A stretch of DNA of 64,000 nt, taken from assembly GCA_034669965.1 (NCBI GenBank), contig JAXMOK010000009.1, forward strand, positions 1 to 64,000. Reading direction: 5' to 3'. Position 1 is the stretch's first letter; each line of letters begins with the position of its first letter. Position numbers and translations under genes: made by a program. This DNA comes from HXMU1420-13 sp034669965. Lineage in GTDB: Bacteria > Bacteroidota > Rhodothermia > Balneolales > Balneolaceae. The notes under the pieces are model-generated. The model saw nothing but the letters and a program-made list of their open reading frames with translations. It did not search any database and was not told the origin of the DNA. Of this stretch, positions 1-7,933 are shown one piece after another.

Positions 1-2
1 AA

Positions 3-1028
3 TATTTTACAGATATAACTCTTTCGAACGATACCTATTTCGCGATCATTGGACACACTCTACATAAATCAAACGATGGTATGTCATGGGCTAGTGTTGA
101 GGGTTCCCCTGCAATGTTTGCCATCGAGGCACTAAACGACACCTTGTTTGCAAGTTCGGGAAGTCAAGTGTATAAGTCTCGTAATCAAGGAGCGAATTGG
201 GACGTTGTGGCACCAAATTTTCAGTTGGGGACAACAGGGCCTTCAAATTTTGCCTTTCATGATAGTGTGATGCTAGGTGGCTTTAGAGCAGTAAATACAT
301 TTGGAACCATAGCTCGTTCTTTCGATGGTGGTGATACATGGGAGATAACTCCGGGACCCGGAAATTTTACGGTAAGCTCTGAGGTGGTATTTATAGGGGA
401 TACTGCTTATGCGCCGGTCATTACAACATTTAATGGGGGAGGTGTAGCAATATCAACCGATTTTGGCGATTCCTGGGAGATTATCGACAATCAACTAAAA
501 AACGAAATTGGTGGAGCCTACGAAATAGAAGTTGATGGCAATACCCTTTATACCATAACGATAAGCGGAATGTGGATGTCGAACGATGGGGCAAGAACTT
601 GGGAGAAAATCAGTGCCGATGGGTTACCGATTTCCACTTTTTATAGTGGTTCGCCATTAAAAGTACACAATGGCTTTATTTATTATGCGCCATACAACAA
701 CGGAATTTACAAAACTCAATCGGAGGGAACGACAACATCCATTTTGGAGGATCAGTCAATTGCTAATTCATTCAAATTGCATCAGAACTATCCCAATCCA
801 TTCAATCCAAGTACAAATATTAATTTCAGTTTGCCGGAAGCCGGCTTTGTGAGTTTGAAAGTGTATAACATTCTCGGACAGTTGGTAGAAACGTTGGTTG
901 ATCAGCGTATGGTTGGTGGCGCTCATTCGATTTCGTTTGATGCGAGCCGGTCATCTAGTGGCGTATATATTTATCGCCTTCAAGCTGGCAATAAAGTGCA
1001 TACCAAAAAAATGCTGTTGATAAAATAA
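3..1028 (+). CDS. T9SS type A sorting domain protein with BNR-like repeats (5' end cut)
   Basis: The reading frame is open from the first bases of the window, so the gene begins upstream; the first in-window ATG (81) is not the real start. Visible repeats of the form S.DGG..W (for example SNDGMSW, SFDGGDTW) are BNR/sortilin-type beta-propeller blades. The last 86 residues form a type IX secretion C-terminal domain, beginning near NYPNPFNPST and ending in KKMLLIK. The protein is inferred to be exported through the outer membrane and anchored or released at the surface. Its substrate or ligand cannot be told. It converges on the VOC gene, with a perfect palindromic terminator between them. Confidence 0.85.
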   Translation, partial: YFTDITLSNDTYFAIIGHTLHKSNDGMSWASVEGSPAMFAIEALNDTLFASSGSQVYKSRNQGANWDVVAPNFQLGTTGPSNFAFHDSVMLGGFRAVNTFGTIARSFDGGDTWEITPGPGNFTVSSEVVFIGDTAYAPVITTFNGGGVAISTDFGDSWEIIDNQLKNEIGGAYEIEVDGNTLYTITISGMWMSNDGARTWEKISADGLPISTFYSGSPLKVHNGFIYYAPYNNGIYKTQSEGTTTSILEDQSIANSFKLHQNYPNPFNPSTNINFSLPEAGFVSLKVYNILGQLVETLVDQRMVGGAHSISFDASRSSSGVYIYRLQAGNKVHTKKMLLIK

Positions 1029-1033
1029 TATTC

Positions 1034-1071
1034 GTTGGGTGAATTCATGAATTCACCCAACCCTTATTTTT
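1034..1071. terminator. Bidirectional terminator, 28-nt perfect palindrome
   Basis: A perfect inverted repeat at 1034-1061 (two 14-nt arms, GTTGGGTGAATTCA and its complement, no loop) is followed by a T-rich run on the plus strand. It sits between two convergent genes and overlaps the last codons of the VOC gene, so it can end transcription from both sides. Confidence 0.8.
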
Positions 1072-2131
1072 TCATTCGATTCACAGCAAAAAGCCGTAAT
1101 AGCCAGCCCGGCAACGATTTCTTTGGGTCTCTCTTCGTCATATTGATGAAGATGCCCAGTTTTTTTGCGATAGGAACTTTGTGGGTTTCCACAAACTCGA
1201 TACAAGTGCCATCAGGGTCATCGATGTAAGTGAATCGCCCGGCTGCTTCGCCCATATCAAATGAATCGGCACTATCTACAGTAAAGGGAAACCCGGCCGC
1301 TTCACATTCTTCTTTGAGCGCGTCCATCCCTTGAACATCAAAACAAAGATGGATGAAACCTAAATCACCCCAATACCGGTTTTCGAAGATCTTTTTTGGT
1401 TTACGCCGACCATCTAAACATTGAATCAATTCAATTTCGGTAGGGCCGAACATTTTAACGAAGGCACCTTCCCTTGGCTTGCTTTCCCGCAGCAATACCC
1501 GGCGGTATTTCATTTCACCGGCCGGTAAACCTGCAAAATCCTCGAAATTATCGATGAGGTCGTACACAACCTTATCGTAGCCAAGGATATCAGAGTACAG
1601 CTTTCGGGATTGTTCGATATCAGAAACACCCATGATGGTCCCGGAAACGCCACCAGTGGTTTTTCTTTCGCGTTTTTTGAACCAACCAAGTCCTTCCACC
1701 ACTTCAAAGATGTTGCCATTCAAGTCTTTCACAAAAAAGTGTAATTCTCCGGCAGGATTTTCATTCAAGGAAGTAATCACATCTAAGCCGGCACCATTGA
1801 ACTGCTCATAGGTTTCCTGAACATCGATGGATTTAATCTTGGCCACATTGATACCGTAATCGCCTAATCTGAGGTCGAAATCTGCGGCTACCGGTGTTCG
1901 GCTGGTGTATTGCCAGATTTCAAATCCGCCACCACCTCGCATACTTAACGTAAGAATCGCCCGGCGCTCATGAGGTTCTCCACCTGTGTAAGGCAGCATC
2001 AGATCGGCAACGGCGGCATCATCAAATACTTTAATGTCCATGCCAAAGTACTTACGATACCACTCGGTGGCTTCGAGTACATTGGGGTTGCCTATTCCAA
2101 TTTGCTGAATGCCGGAGATTACTTTTTCCAT
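1064..2131 (-). CDS. Two-domain VOC (glyoxalase/dioxygenase fold) protein
   Basis: A 355-residue cytoplasmic protein with two vicinal-oxygen-chelate modules. The first (about 5-135) starts GIQQIGIGNPN, with ELHFFVKDLNGNIFEVVE at its end. The second (about 165-315) starts GTIMGVSDIEQSRKLYSD and ends with FTYIDDPDGTCIEFVE. The HLCFDV segment and the terminal Glu of the second module fit the metal-binding positions of the family, while the first module is less clearly metal-binding. A C-terminal tail of about 40 residues rich in Lys/Arg follows. Such proteins include glyoxalases, extradiol dioxygenases and resistance proteins; the substrate cannot be assigned here. Confidence 0.8.
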   Translation of the reverse strand: MEKVISGIQQIGIGNPNVLEATEWYRKYFGMDIKVFDDAAVADLMLPYTGGEPHERRAILTLSMRGGGGFEIWQYTSRTPVAADFDLRLGDYGINVAKIKSIDVQETYEQFNGAGLDVITSLNENPAGELHFFVKDLNGNIFEVVEGLGWFKKRERKTTGGVSGTIMGVSDIEQSRKLYSDILGYDKVVYDLIDNFEDFAGLPAGEMKYRRVLLRESKPREGAFVKMFGPTEIELIQCLDGRRKPKKIFENRYWGDLGFIHLCFDVQGMDALKEECEAAGFPFTVDSADSFDMGEAAGRFTYIDDPDGTCIEFVETHKVPIAKKLGIFINMTKRDPKKSLPGWLLRLFAVNRMKK

Positions 2132-2169
2132 GATGCTAGGTCAGTTTTTTGAGCTGAAGGTATGGAAAA

Positions 2170-2202
2170 GAATTAGGAATTAGGAATATGGGAATTAGGA
2201 AT
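2170..2202. repeat. Short direct repeats of GAATTAGG type
   Basis: Three near-identical copies of an AATTAGGAAT unit lie in the spacer between the VOC gene start and the SusD gene end. They look like slippage-derived low-complexity sequence. No gene is visible here. Confidence 0.6.
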
Positions 2203-2227
2203 AGTGCGCTCAGGCAATGTTAAGGTG

Positions 2228-2270
2228 TAAGTGCTAAATGTAAGATGAATAGAACATCATTTAGCACTTA
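2228..2270 (-). terminator. Hairpin after the SusD pair, possible terminator
   Basis: A perfect 13-bp inverted repeat (TAAGTGCTAAATG at 2228-2240, its complement at 2258-2270) with a 17-nt loop lies 11 bp past the stop of the downstream SusD gene. There is no clear T-run on the minus strand, so it could be a transcript-end stabiliser rather than an intrinsic terminator. Confidence 0.5.
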
Positions 2271-2280
2271 ACAAGTAACC

Positions 2281-3921
2281 TTAAAAATTAAACTTGGTGC
2301 TGCCTTTGTCGGGATCCCAGAACGGGCCAATCAGAAAATCAGCATTCGACTTTTGTTTGATGTTGTCGTTACGTTCAATCATATTAGCCGGATAGTACAC
2401 CGAACGTGGCCAGTTACCCGGGTTGGGTGATCTTGCCGGTTGTAAGTTATCCTCGCGATCAGGAAAACCGGTTCGTCGCATTAAATTGTAGGCTTCGTAT
2501 CCGTTTCCCCATAGGGCAAAGTAGTATTCACGGGCAATTTCACGTAATTTTTCAGTGTTGTCGGGGGCGTTATCAAAGCGATCTAACACCACCGAGGTGT
2601 AAGTGGTTATCACAGAATCGGTGATTTCAAAACCGGTTCCAGTGGCTAAATTAGTGCCAAAATCGGCTACTTTTTTGAATGTATGTTCAAGAGCTGTTTC
2701 TAAGGAAAGTCTTGCTTTATTTTCATCATTGTTATGCATCAATTCTGCTTCTGCAATCATGAAATGCGTAAACCCTGATAAGAGTATCGGCTCAATTCCG
2801 GCTCCTTGAAGTCCTGCATTACTGTTTGCTTCTCCTCCAAGTTCATCATCAAAAGCACCACCGGCAGGATAAATTCCATACGTTGGATATGGGGACTCTT
2901 GAGGTATTCCGTCATTTATTAAGTGATGCCTACCCCAATAACCACCGGGGAGTGGGCAATATGGGTCATCTTCATCAAAGTGAGCCGGTGCATAGGCCGC
3001 GATACAACCGTTTTTTTCTGAGTCACTTGGTACGACCTGACGAAAGATATAATAGTTGATGCGAGGGTCAGAAAAAGGCTTATCAGTTAATAACATATTC
3101 ATAAAGCTATCGGATAAGTATTCCGTCGAATAAGTATCATCTCTATAATTGCGTGAAAAAACAGGGTGTCTGGAATCGGGATTATTTGCCGTTATACTAT
3201 ATGAAAACTGAAAGTCATGACTTGGATCTGTAATTAGGTTGTCATCATTAATCAAAGCAAATATCTCCTGGGTGTCACCCATATTCAGATACGCTTTAAG
3301 TTTTACGGTATTAGCCACTCTGATCCATAATTCAATTCTGTCCTCTTCACTATAAGTTGGAAAATATAAATCGGTATCTGGTTTATCTCTGGTGAGTGGA
3401 TTATTCAAATCAGCAATGGCCTCATTCAATAGGTCGAGCGCATTTGAGTAAATAAGTTCATCATCGAGTAAAATTGGATTTAACTCGGTACCATCCAGAT
3501 CATCGCTATCAGGCATGTCACCAAAATGGTCGACCAAAGTAATCATAGCATTTGCTTTCAGGATCTTGGCAATTCCTGAGTGGATATACAGATTTCGATC
3601 TTCAGCTATTTTGATTAGCGTGTTAGCATCAGAAAACATGTCGTTGTATGCGTTCCCATAAATTGAATTAAAGCTTGAAGGGCTAAAGGCGTCTTGATAG
3701 GTGCGCCCGAACATGTAATCCATCCGGGTTAATTCGCCACCAATCGATGAAGCACTACTGAATATGGAGCGGGTTTCCAGTTGTATGCTATTTAACAACA
3801 AAGAAGGGTCGGCATTTTCTGTCGAAGTCGAATCGTCTTCTACTTCACCCTGAAGTAATGAATCACATTGTATCAGGCATATAAAGGTAAAACTGGCAAA
3901 TAATAACACGCGATAAATCAT
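2281..3921 (-). CDS. SusD/RagB-like outer-membrane lipoprotein, copy 2
   Basis: A 546-residue lipoprotein. The signal peptide ends in the lipobox LIQC (Cys19). The body matches SusD-like proteins: an alpha-helical start with ILKANAMITLVDHFGDMP (the TPR-like region that packs on SusC), AEAELMHNN, and the family end EYYFALWGNGYEAYNLMRR followed by a WDPDKGSTKFNF tail. SusD proteins normally form the lid of a SusC TonB-dependent transporter and bind glycans or peptides. No SusC is adjacent. It is a close paralogue of the next upstream gene (3944-5587), nearly identical over the last 110 residues, so the pair arose by tandem duplication. Confidence 0.85.
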   Translation of the reverse strand: MIYRVLLFASFTFICLIQCDSLLQGEVEDDSTSTENADPSLLLNSIQLETRSIFSSASSIGGELTRMDYMFGRTYQDAFSPSSFNSIYGNAYNDMFSDANTLIKIAEDRNLYIHSGIAKILKANAMITLVDHFGDMPDSDDLDGTELNPILLDDELIYSNALDLLNEAIADLNNPLTRDKPDTDLYFPTYSEEDRIELWIRVANTVKLKAYLNMGDTQEIFALINDDNLITDPSHDFQFSYSITANNPDSRHPVFSRNYRDDTYSTEYLSDSFMNMLLTDKPFSDPRINYYIFRQVVPSDSEKNGCIAAYAPAHFDEDDPYCPLPGGYWGRHHLINDGIPQESPYPTYGIYPAGGAFDDELGGEANSNAGLQGAGIEPILLSGFTHFMIAEAELMHNNDENKARLSLETALEHTFKKVADFGTNLATGTGFEITDSVITTYTSVVLDRFDNAPDNTEKLREIAREYYFALWGNGYEAYNLMRRTGFPDREDNLQPARSPNPGNWPRSVYYPANMIERNDNIKQKSNADFLIGPFWDPDKGSTKFNF

Positions 3922-3931
3922 AGCTATTCTT

Positions 3932-3952
3932 AAAAATTAAAAATTAAAAATT
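3932..3952. repeat. Three tandem AAAAATT units at the SusD junction
   Basis: A period-7 AAAAATT triplet lies across the stop codon of the upstream SusD gene and the 22-bp spacer. On the minus strand each unit supplies another in-frame-looking TAA. It is probably slippage or the scar of the duplication. Confidence 0.6.
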
Positions 3953-5587
3953 AAACTTGGTGCTTCCTTTGTCGGGATCCCAGAACGGACCAGTTAATAA
4001 GTCATAGGTCATCGCTTTTTGTTCAATATTCTCGTTTAGTTCGATCATTACGGCAGGATATGGCACGCTTCGTGGCCAGTTTCCCGGGTTAGGACTTACT
4101 GAGGGTTGTAAATTGTCATCCCGATCAGGAAAACCGGTTCTGCGCATCAGGTTGTAAGCTTCGTAGCCATTGCCCCACAGAGCGAAATAGTACTCACGGG
4201 CAATTACGCGCAGTTTTTCAGTGTGATCGGGGGCGTTATCAAATCGATCTAACACTACCGAGGTATAGGTGGAGATGGTAGAATCGGTGATTTCGTACTC
4301 AGATCCTGTAGCAAGATCAGCGCCAAAATCTGCCACTTTGCTAAAGGAGTGTTGCAGTGCGGTTTCCAAAGCTAAACGGGCTTTAACCGGGTCGTTATTC
4401 AGTGTTAATTCTGCTTCTGCAATCATGAAATAAGTGAAGGCAGATTGCAGCATTGGTTCAATTCCTACACCACCGAGACCATCGCCATCTTTAATTAGAC
4501 CACCTTCAGCATTATCGAAATCGCCCCCTACAGGATAAACACCGTAGGTTGTACCACTGCCATTACAATTATAGCCAAAACCCTCATCTAAATGATTCTG
4601 CCCGGTATAACCGTATGGTAAACACAAATTAGGGTCATCACCATCAAAATGAGGAAGAATCGACGTCCATGATCTACAGTGATCATCAATACCATCAGTT
4701 ACGTACTGCCGATAGAAGTAGTAATTCATTCTGGGATCTATAAATTCTTTATCGGTTAATAACATGTTGAGATAGCTAATCGATAAAAAATCCGCAACTC
4801 CGGCAAAGGAATAATCATTAATATAATTCGGATGTCTGGAATCCGGATCGCTTGCATTTGAGCTGTAGTTAAACTGGAAATCATGAGAACTATCAGTAAT
4901 TAGCTTCCCGCTGGAAACCAACTCATTCACTTCCATAGTTTCTCCCATATTCAAATAAGCTTTGAGCATAATTGTATTCGCTGTTCTGATCCAAGAATCC
5001 ACATATTCAGTACTTCCAACATCAAAATAGAAGTCAAATTCAGGGGTAGCTCTGTTGAGTGGATTCTGTATATCAGAGAGGCCGTCATTTAACAGATCAA
5101 TGGCTTTGGTGTAAATAAGCTCGTCATCTACTAAAGGCGGATGTAATTCGGATCCGTCAAATTCATCGCTGTAAGGCATATCGCCAAAGAAATCCACTAT
5201 TGTAATCATAGTGTATGCTTTCAGGATTTTAGCAATACCGGCGTGAACGTAAAAGTTACGATCTTCTGCGATTTCGATAAGCGTGTTGGCATCCGCAAAA
5301 ATACCTGAATATGCACGCTCGTACATATAGTTATAATTTCGTGGAGAAACAGCATAAGTGTATGTATCGCCATACATATAGTTCATCCTGGTATACTCGC
5401 CACCGGAAAAGGAAGCAGCTCCGAAAAGAGATTTCGATTCTAACTGAATGTTATTTAGCAATTGAGAAGGGTCAGCCTGCGTGGCTTCGATATTTTCGCC
5501 ATCCTGAAAGTCGCTTTTTAATAAAGCATCGCAGTGTATAAACCCGATTACGGAAACGAATAGAAGTAGCTTTTTAAACATGCCCAT
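3944..5587 (-). CDS. SusD/RagB-like outer-membrane lipoprotein, copy 1
   Basis: A 547-residue lipoprotein with a signal peptide and lipobox FIHC (Cys19). It shows the SusD-like layout: ILKAYTMITIVDFFGDMPYSDEF in the helical N-terminal part, AEAELTLNNDP in the middle, and the EYYFALWGNGYEAYNLMRR C-terminal block. It is transcribed first of the tandem pair, with 22 bp to the second copy, so the two are probably one operon. The N-terminal 300 residues diverge more from the paralogue than the C-terminus, as expected if the ligand-facing surface has specialised. The gene upstream is a TlpA-like thioredoxin, not a SusC transporter. Confidence 0.85.
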   Translation of the reverse strand: MGMFKKLLLFVSVIGFIHCDALLKSDFQDGENIEATQADPSQLLNNIQLESKSLFGAASFSGGEYTRMNYMYGDTYTYAVSPRNYNYMYERAYSGIFADANTLIEIAEDRNFYVHAGIAKILKAYTMITIVDFFGDMPYSDEFDGSELHPPLVDDELIYTKAIDLLNDGLSDIQNPLNRATPEFDFYFDVGSTEYVDSWIRTANTIMLKAYLNMGETMEVNELVSSGKLITDSSHDFQFNYSSNASDPDSRHPNYINDYSFAGVADFLSISYLNMLLTDKEFIDPRMNYYFYRQYVTDGIDDHCRSWTSILPHFDGDDPNLCLPYGYTGQNHLDEGFGYNCNGSGTTYGVYPVGGDFDNAEGGLIKDGDGLGGVGIEPMLQSAFTYFMIAEAELTLNNDPVKARLALETALQHSFSKVADFGADLATGSEYEITDSTISTYTSVVLDRFDNAPDHTEKLRVIAREYYFALWGNGYEAYNLMRRTGFPDRDDNLQPSVSPNPGNWPRSVPYPAVMIELNENIEQKAMTYDLLTGPFWDPDKGSTKFNF

Positions 5588-5662
5588 TTGATAGATGCCC
5601 GATAATTTATTGCAAACCCATTTTAAGCGTAACTGCTATAAAGCTTGAATATTGTATAGAAG

Positions 5663-6265
5663 TTAAAGTTCGTTTAAAAAATCTCTAAAAGAAGTAGTGT
5701 TATAGTTTGCCATTCCTCTTTTTTCCATTACGATGTAGCCTTCGGGCGAGATGACATAGGTGGTTGGTACCACGGTGCTGTCGTAGGTTCCGGGTTTACG
5801 TCCAGCCAGAAAGTAAACGGGCATAGTAAACTCTTTTCGAGCCATAAAAGCTCGGGCTTTATCGGGATATTCATCCAAAGAGAGCATCACAAAAACAATG
5901 TCATCGTGGTTTTCGAAGTCTTCGTAGAGCTTTTGAATGTTGGGCATTTCGGCGATGCAAGGGGGACACCAGGTTGCCCAGAAATTGAGGAATATGGTTT
6001 TGCCTTCGAAGTCTTGCAAGCTCATTCGTTCGCCATCCATCGAAAGTAGCGGCATGTTGTAATTTGCTCGTAGAAACTCGGATTCATCCACGGTGATGTC
6101 AGGCCGAATGATGCCTGTTGCTAGCAACCCTCGTTGCAGGGTGCCAATAACTTCAGTATGCCATCCCATCAGATATAGAAAAGCCGCTACTCCGGCAATT
6201 ACTCCAAATTCGATAAGATCGCGTTTACTGAAAAAGGACTTCTTTTTTTGATCGGTCATCCACAA
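5663..6265 (-). CDS. TlpA/ResA-like membrane-anchored thioredoxin
   Basis: A 200-residue protein with one N-terminal membrane segment (about 18-35, IEFGVIAGVAAFLYLMGW) and a periplasmic thioredoxin fold. The redox motif is WCPPC (Cys100 and Cys103) in FLNFWATWCPPC, and the cis-Pro is in VVPTTYVISPEG. Proteins of this family reduce disulfides in the periplasm, often for cytochrome c maturation or outer-membrane protein folding; the partner is not evident here. A second Met at residue 3 is an equally possible start. It is separated from the OmpA gene upstream by an intrinsic terminator. Confidence 0.88.
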   Translation of the reverse strand: MWMTDQKKKSFFSKRDLIEFGVIAGVAAFLYLMGWHTEVIGTLQRGLLATGIIRPDITVDESEFLRANYNMPLLSMDGERMSLQDFEGKTIFLNFWATWCPPCIAEMPNIQKLYEDFENHDDIVFVMLSLDEYPDKARAFMARKEFTMPVYFLAGRKPGTYDSTVVPTTYVISPEGYIVMEKRGMANYNTTSFRDFLNEL

Positions 6266-6274
6266 AAGATAGAC

Positions 6275-6309
6275 AAAAAAAAAGCCCTCATTCCAAGAAT
6301 GAAGGCTTT
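6275..6309 (-). terminator. Intrinsic terminator of the first OmpA gene
   Basis: Read on the minus strand, AAAGCCTTCATT and its near-complement AATGAGGGCTTT form a stem followed by a run of at least eight T. It lies 22-56 bp past the stop of the OmpA gene at 6331. Confidence 0.88.
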
Positions 6310-6330
6310 GAATTTCTATACTAAATCGAA

Positions 6331-7722
6331 TTAGTTATAACTCAATTTAATTTCAACGCGACGGTTTCTGTTCTTACCATCGTTGGTTGTATTAGATGCA
6401 ATTGGTTTCGTTTCACCAAGTCCTTTGGTCGAAATGCGGTCTGCATCAATACCGTTTTCTACTAAATAGCTTTTTACAGCGTTTGCACGGTCTACCGAAA
6501 GCTCTTTGTTATACTCTTTGGTATCTCTACTATCAGCGTGACCTACTAACATAATATTTAACGCTTCATCATCATCTAAAATGTTAGCAAGTTTGTCTAA
6601 TGCTTCTACTGAAGAAGTGTGCAGTGTATCAGAATCGGTTGCAAAGTAAATGTTATTGAAAATCAGGTTTACTTCCTTCTCAATTTCCGCAGTTACTATT
6701 GGGCATCCGTTATTAGATGCTACACCTGCAGTATTTGGACAATCGTCCATTGTATTTTTTACAGCATCACCGTCGTTATCAGCACATCCGTTAGTTGCTG
6801 CAGTTCCTGCTACAGTTGGACATTCATCAAAACGGTTGTCGATTCCATCATTGTCAGTGTCAGCACATCCGTTCATTGTTGCAGAACCTGGTACTGTTGG
6901 ACATTTATCTTCATAATTTGGAACACCATCGGCATCCGTATCAGGACATCCAGCAAATTCTGCTAAACCAGCTTGGTTTGGACATCTGTCTTCGCTGTCT
7001 ACTACAGCATCAAAATCTCTGTCGGCACAACCTTCAGTTCTGTAATCACCAGCAACTTCCGGACATTCATCTCTCGAGTCACGGATTCCGTCATTATCGG
7101 TATCCTGAACTCTACCTAATCGTAATTTTACACCAGCGGTATGGATAAACTGATTATCGGTAGCGCTGTTTGATGTAAGACCATCAATTTCGTCGGTGAA
7201 ATTTTTGGTAAAGGTAGATTTAAAAGTTAATTCCACATTTTTAGAAAGTGGCACGTCAAAACCAGCACCAAATGGAATCTGGAAAGTGTTCATTTTGTCT
7301 AACTGACGATTAGCTTTTCCTTCTTGGAAATGACTGAATCCAACACCAGCATGAATAAATGGTTGAACTGCTGAGTTAGCATCAAAAATATAGTCGTTTG
7401 CGAACTTATAATTTAATGTTGTAGACACGTTAAACATGCGACGGCTAAAATTGTTCGAGTAATCGCTATCTACACGTGTACCAAAAGTGTTCAAAGATAC
7501 ATCGAAAGATGGGTTGATGTAACGATTGATACCAAATCCGGCACCCAAGTCTTTTGGGATATCAAATTTTGCCATCTCGTTTACATTTTCACCGTTTATC
7601 TCGTTGTGTCCGAGATATACGCTAAACCATGTTTTATCGTCGATTGATTGAGCTTGTGCTGTAGGGTTATAAAGACCAATACAACAAAGCATTATTAAAA
7701 GGCTAAGTAACTTCGTTTTCAT
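6331..7722 (-). CDS. OmpA-family outer-membrane protein with five TSP3 repeats
   Basis: A 463-residue protein. The signal peptide ends near AQA (residue 25). An N-terminal eight-strand-type beta-barrel region (about 28-205) is followed by five thrombospondin type-3 calcium-binding repeats of the pattern DxDxDGxxDxxDxCP...GC (about 208-345). A C-terminal OmpA peptidoglycan-binding domain (about 350-463) contains NIMLVGHADSRD and NRRVEIKL. The barrel anchors in the outer membrane, the rigid Ca2+-filled rod spans the periplasm and the OmpA domain binds peptidoglycan. It is a paralogue of the next gene upstream and each has its own terminator, so they are separately transcribed. Confidence 0.92.
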   Translation of the reverse strand: MKTKLLSLLIMLCCIGLYNPTAQAQSIDDKTWFSVYLGHNEINGENVNEMAKFDIPKDLGAGFGINRYINPSFDVSLNTFGTRVDSDYSNNFSRRMFNVSTTLNYKFANDYIFDANSAVQPFIHAGVGFSHFQEGKANRQLDKMNTFQIPFGAGFDVPLSKNVELTFKSTFTKNFTDEIDGLTSNSATDNQFIHTAGVKLRLGRVQDTDNDGIRDSRDECPEVAGDYRTEGCADRDFDAVVDSEDRCPNQAGLAEFAGCPDTDADGVPNYEDKCPTVPGSATMNGCADTDNDGIDNRFDECPTVAGTAATNGCADNDGDAVKNTMDDCPNTAGVASNNGCPIVTAEIEKEVNLIFNNIYFATDSDTLHTSSVEALDKLANILDDDEALNIMLVGHADSRDTKEYNKELSVDRANAVKSYLVENGIDADRISTKGLGETKPIASNTTNDGKNRNRRVEIKLSYN

Positions 7723-7865
7723 AATTGTTTGTTTTTAGGTTTTGATTAACTATTTGATCTAAGTTTCAGTTATTCATAGCACCTACAAACAATAATGTTC
7801 CAACTTTAATTGATTAATTTTCGAAATGATCGCCTAGAAACTCTGGTAAGTGACTGAGAGCCAAT

Positions 7866-7897
7866 AAAAAAGCCCAACCGACCAAAGTTGAGCTTTT
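7866..7897 (-). terminator. Intrinsic terminator of the second OmpA gene
   Basis: On the minus strand, AGCTCAAC and GTTGGGCT pair around an 8-nt loop and are followed by six T. It lies in the 211-bp spacer between the two OmpA genes; the rest of that spacer shows nothing else I can name. Confidence 0.85.
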
Positions 7898-7933
7898 AAA
7901 TGATTTTAGGGGTTTCTTTATATAAAATGAATA

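Noticed and set aside
6619..7148. Plus-strand open frames opposite the OmpA/TSP3 gene
   Set aside because: They mirror the repetitive Asp/Gly/Cys codons of the minus-strand gene; compositionally odd and without start signals.
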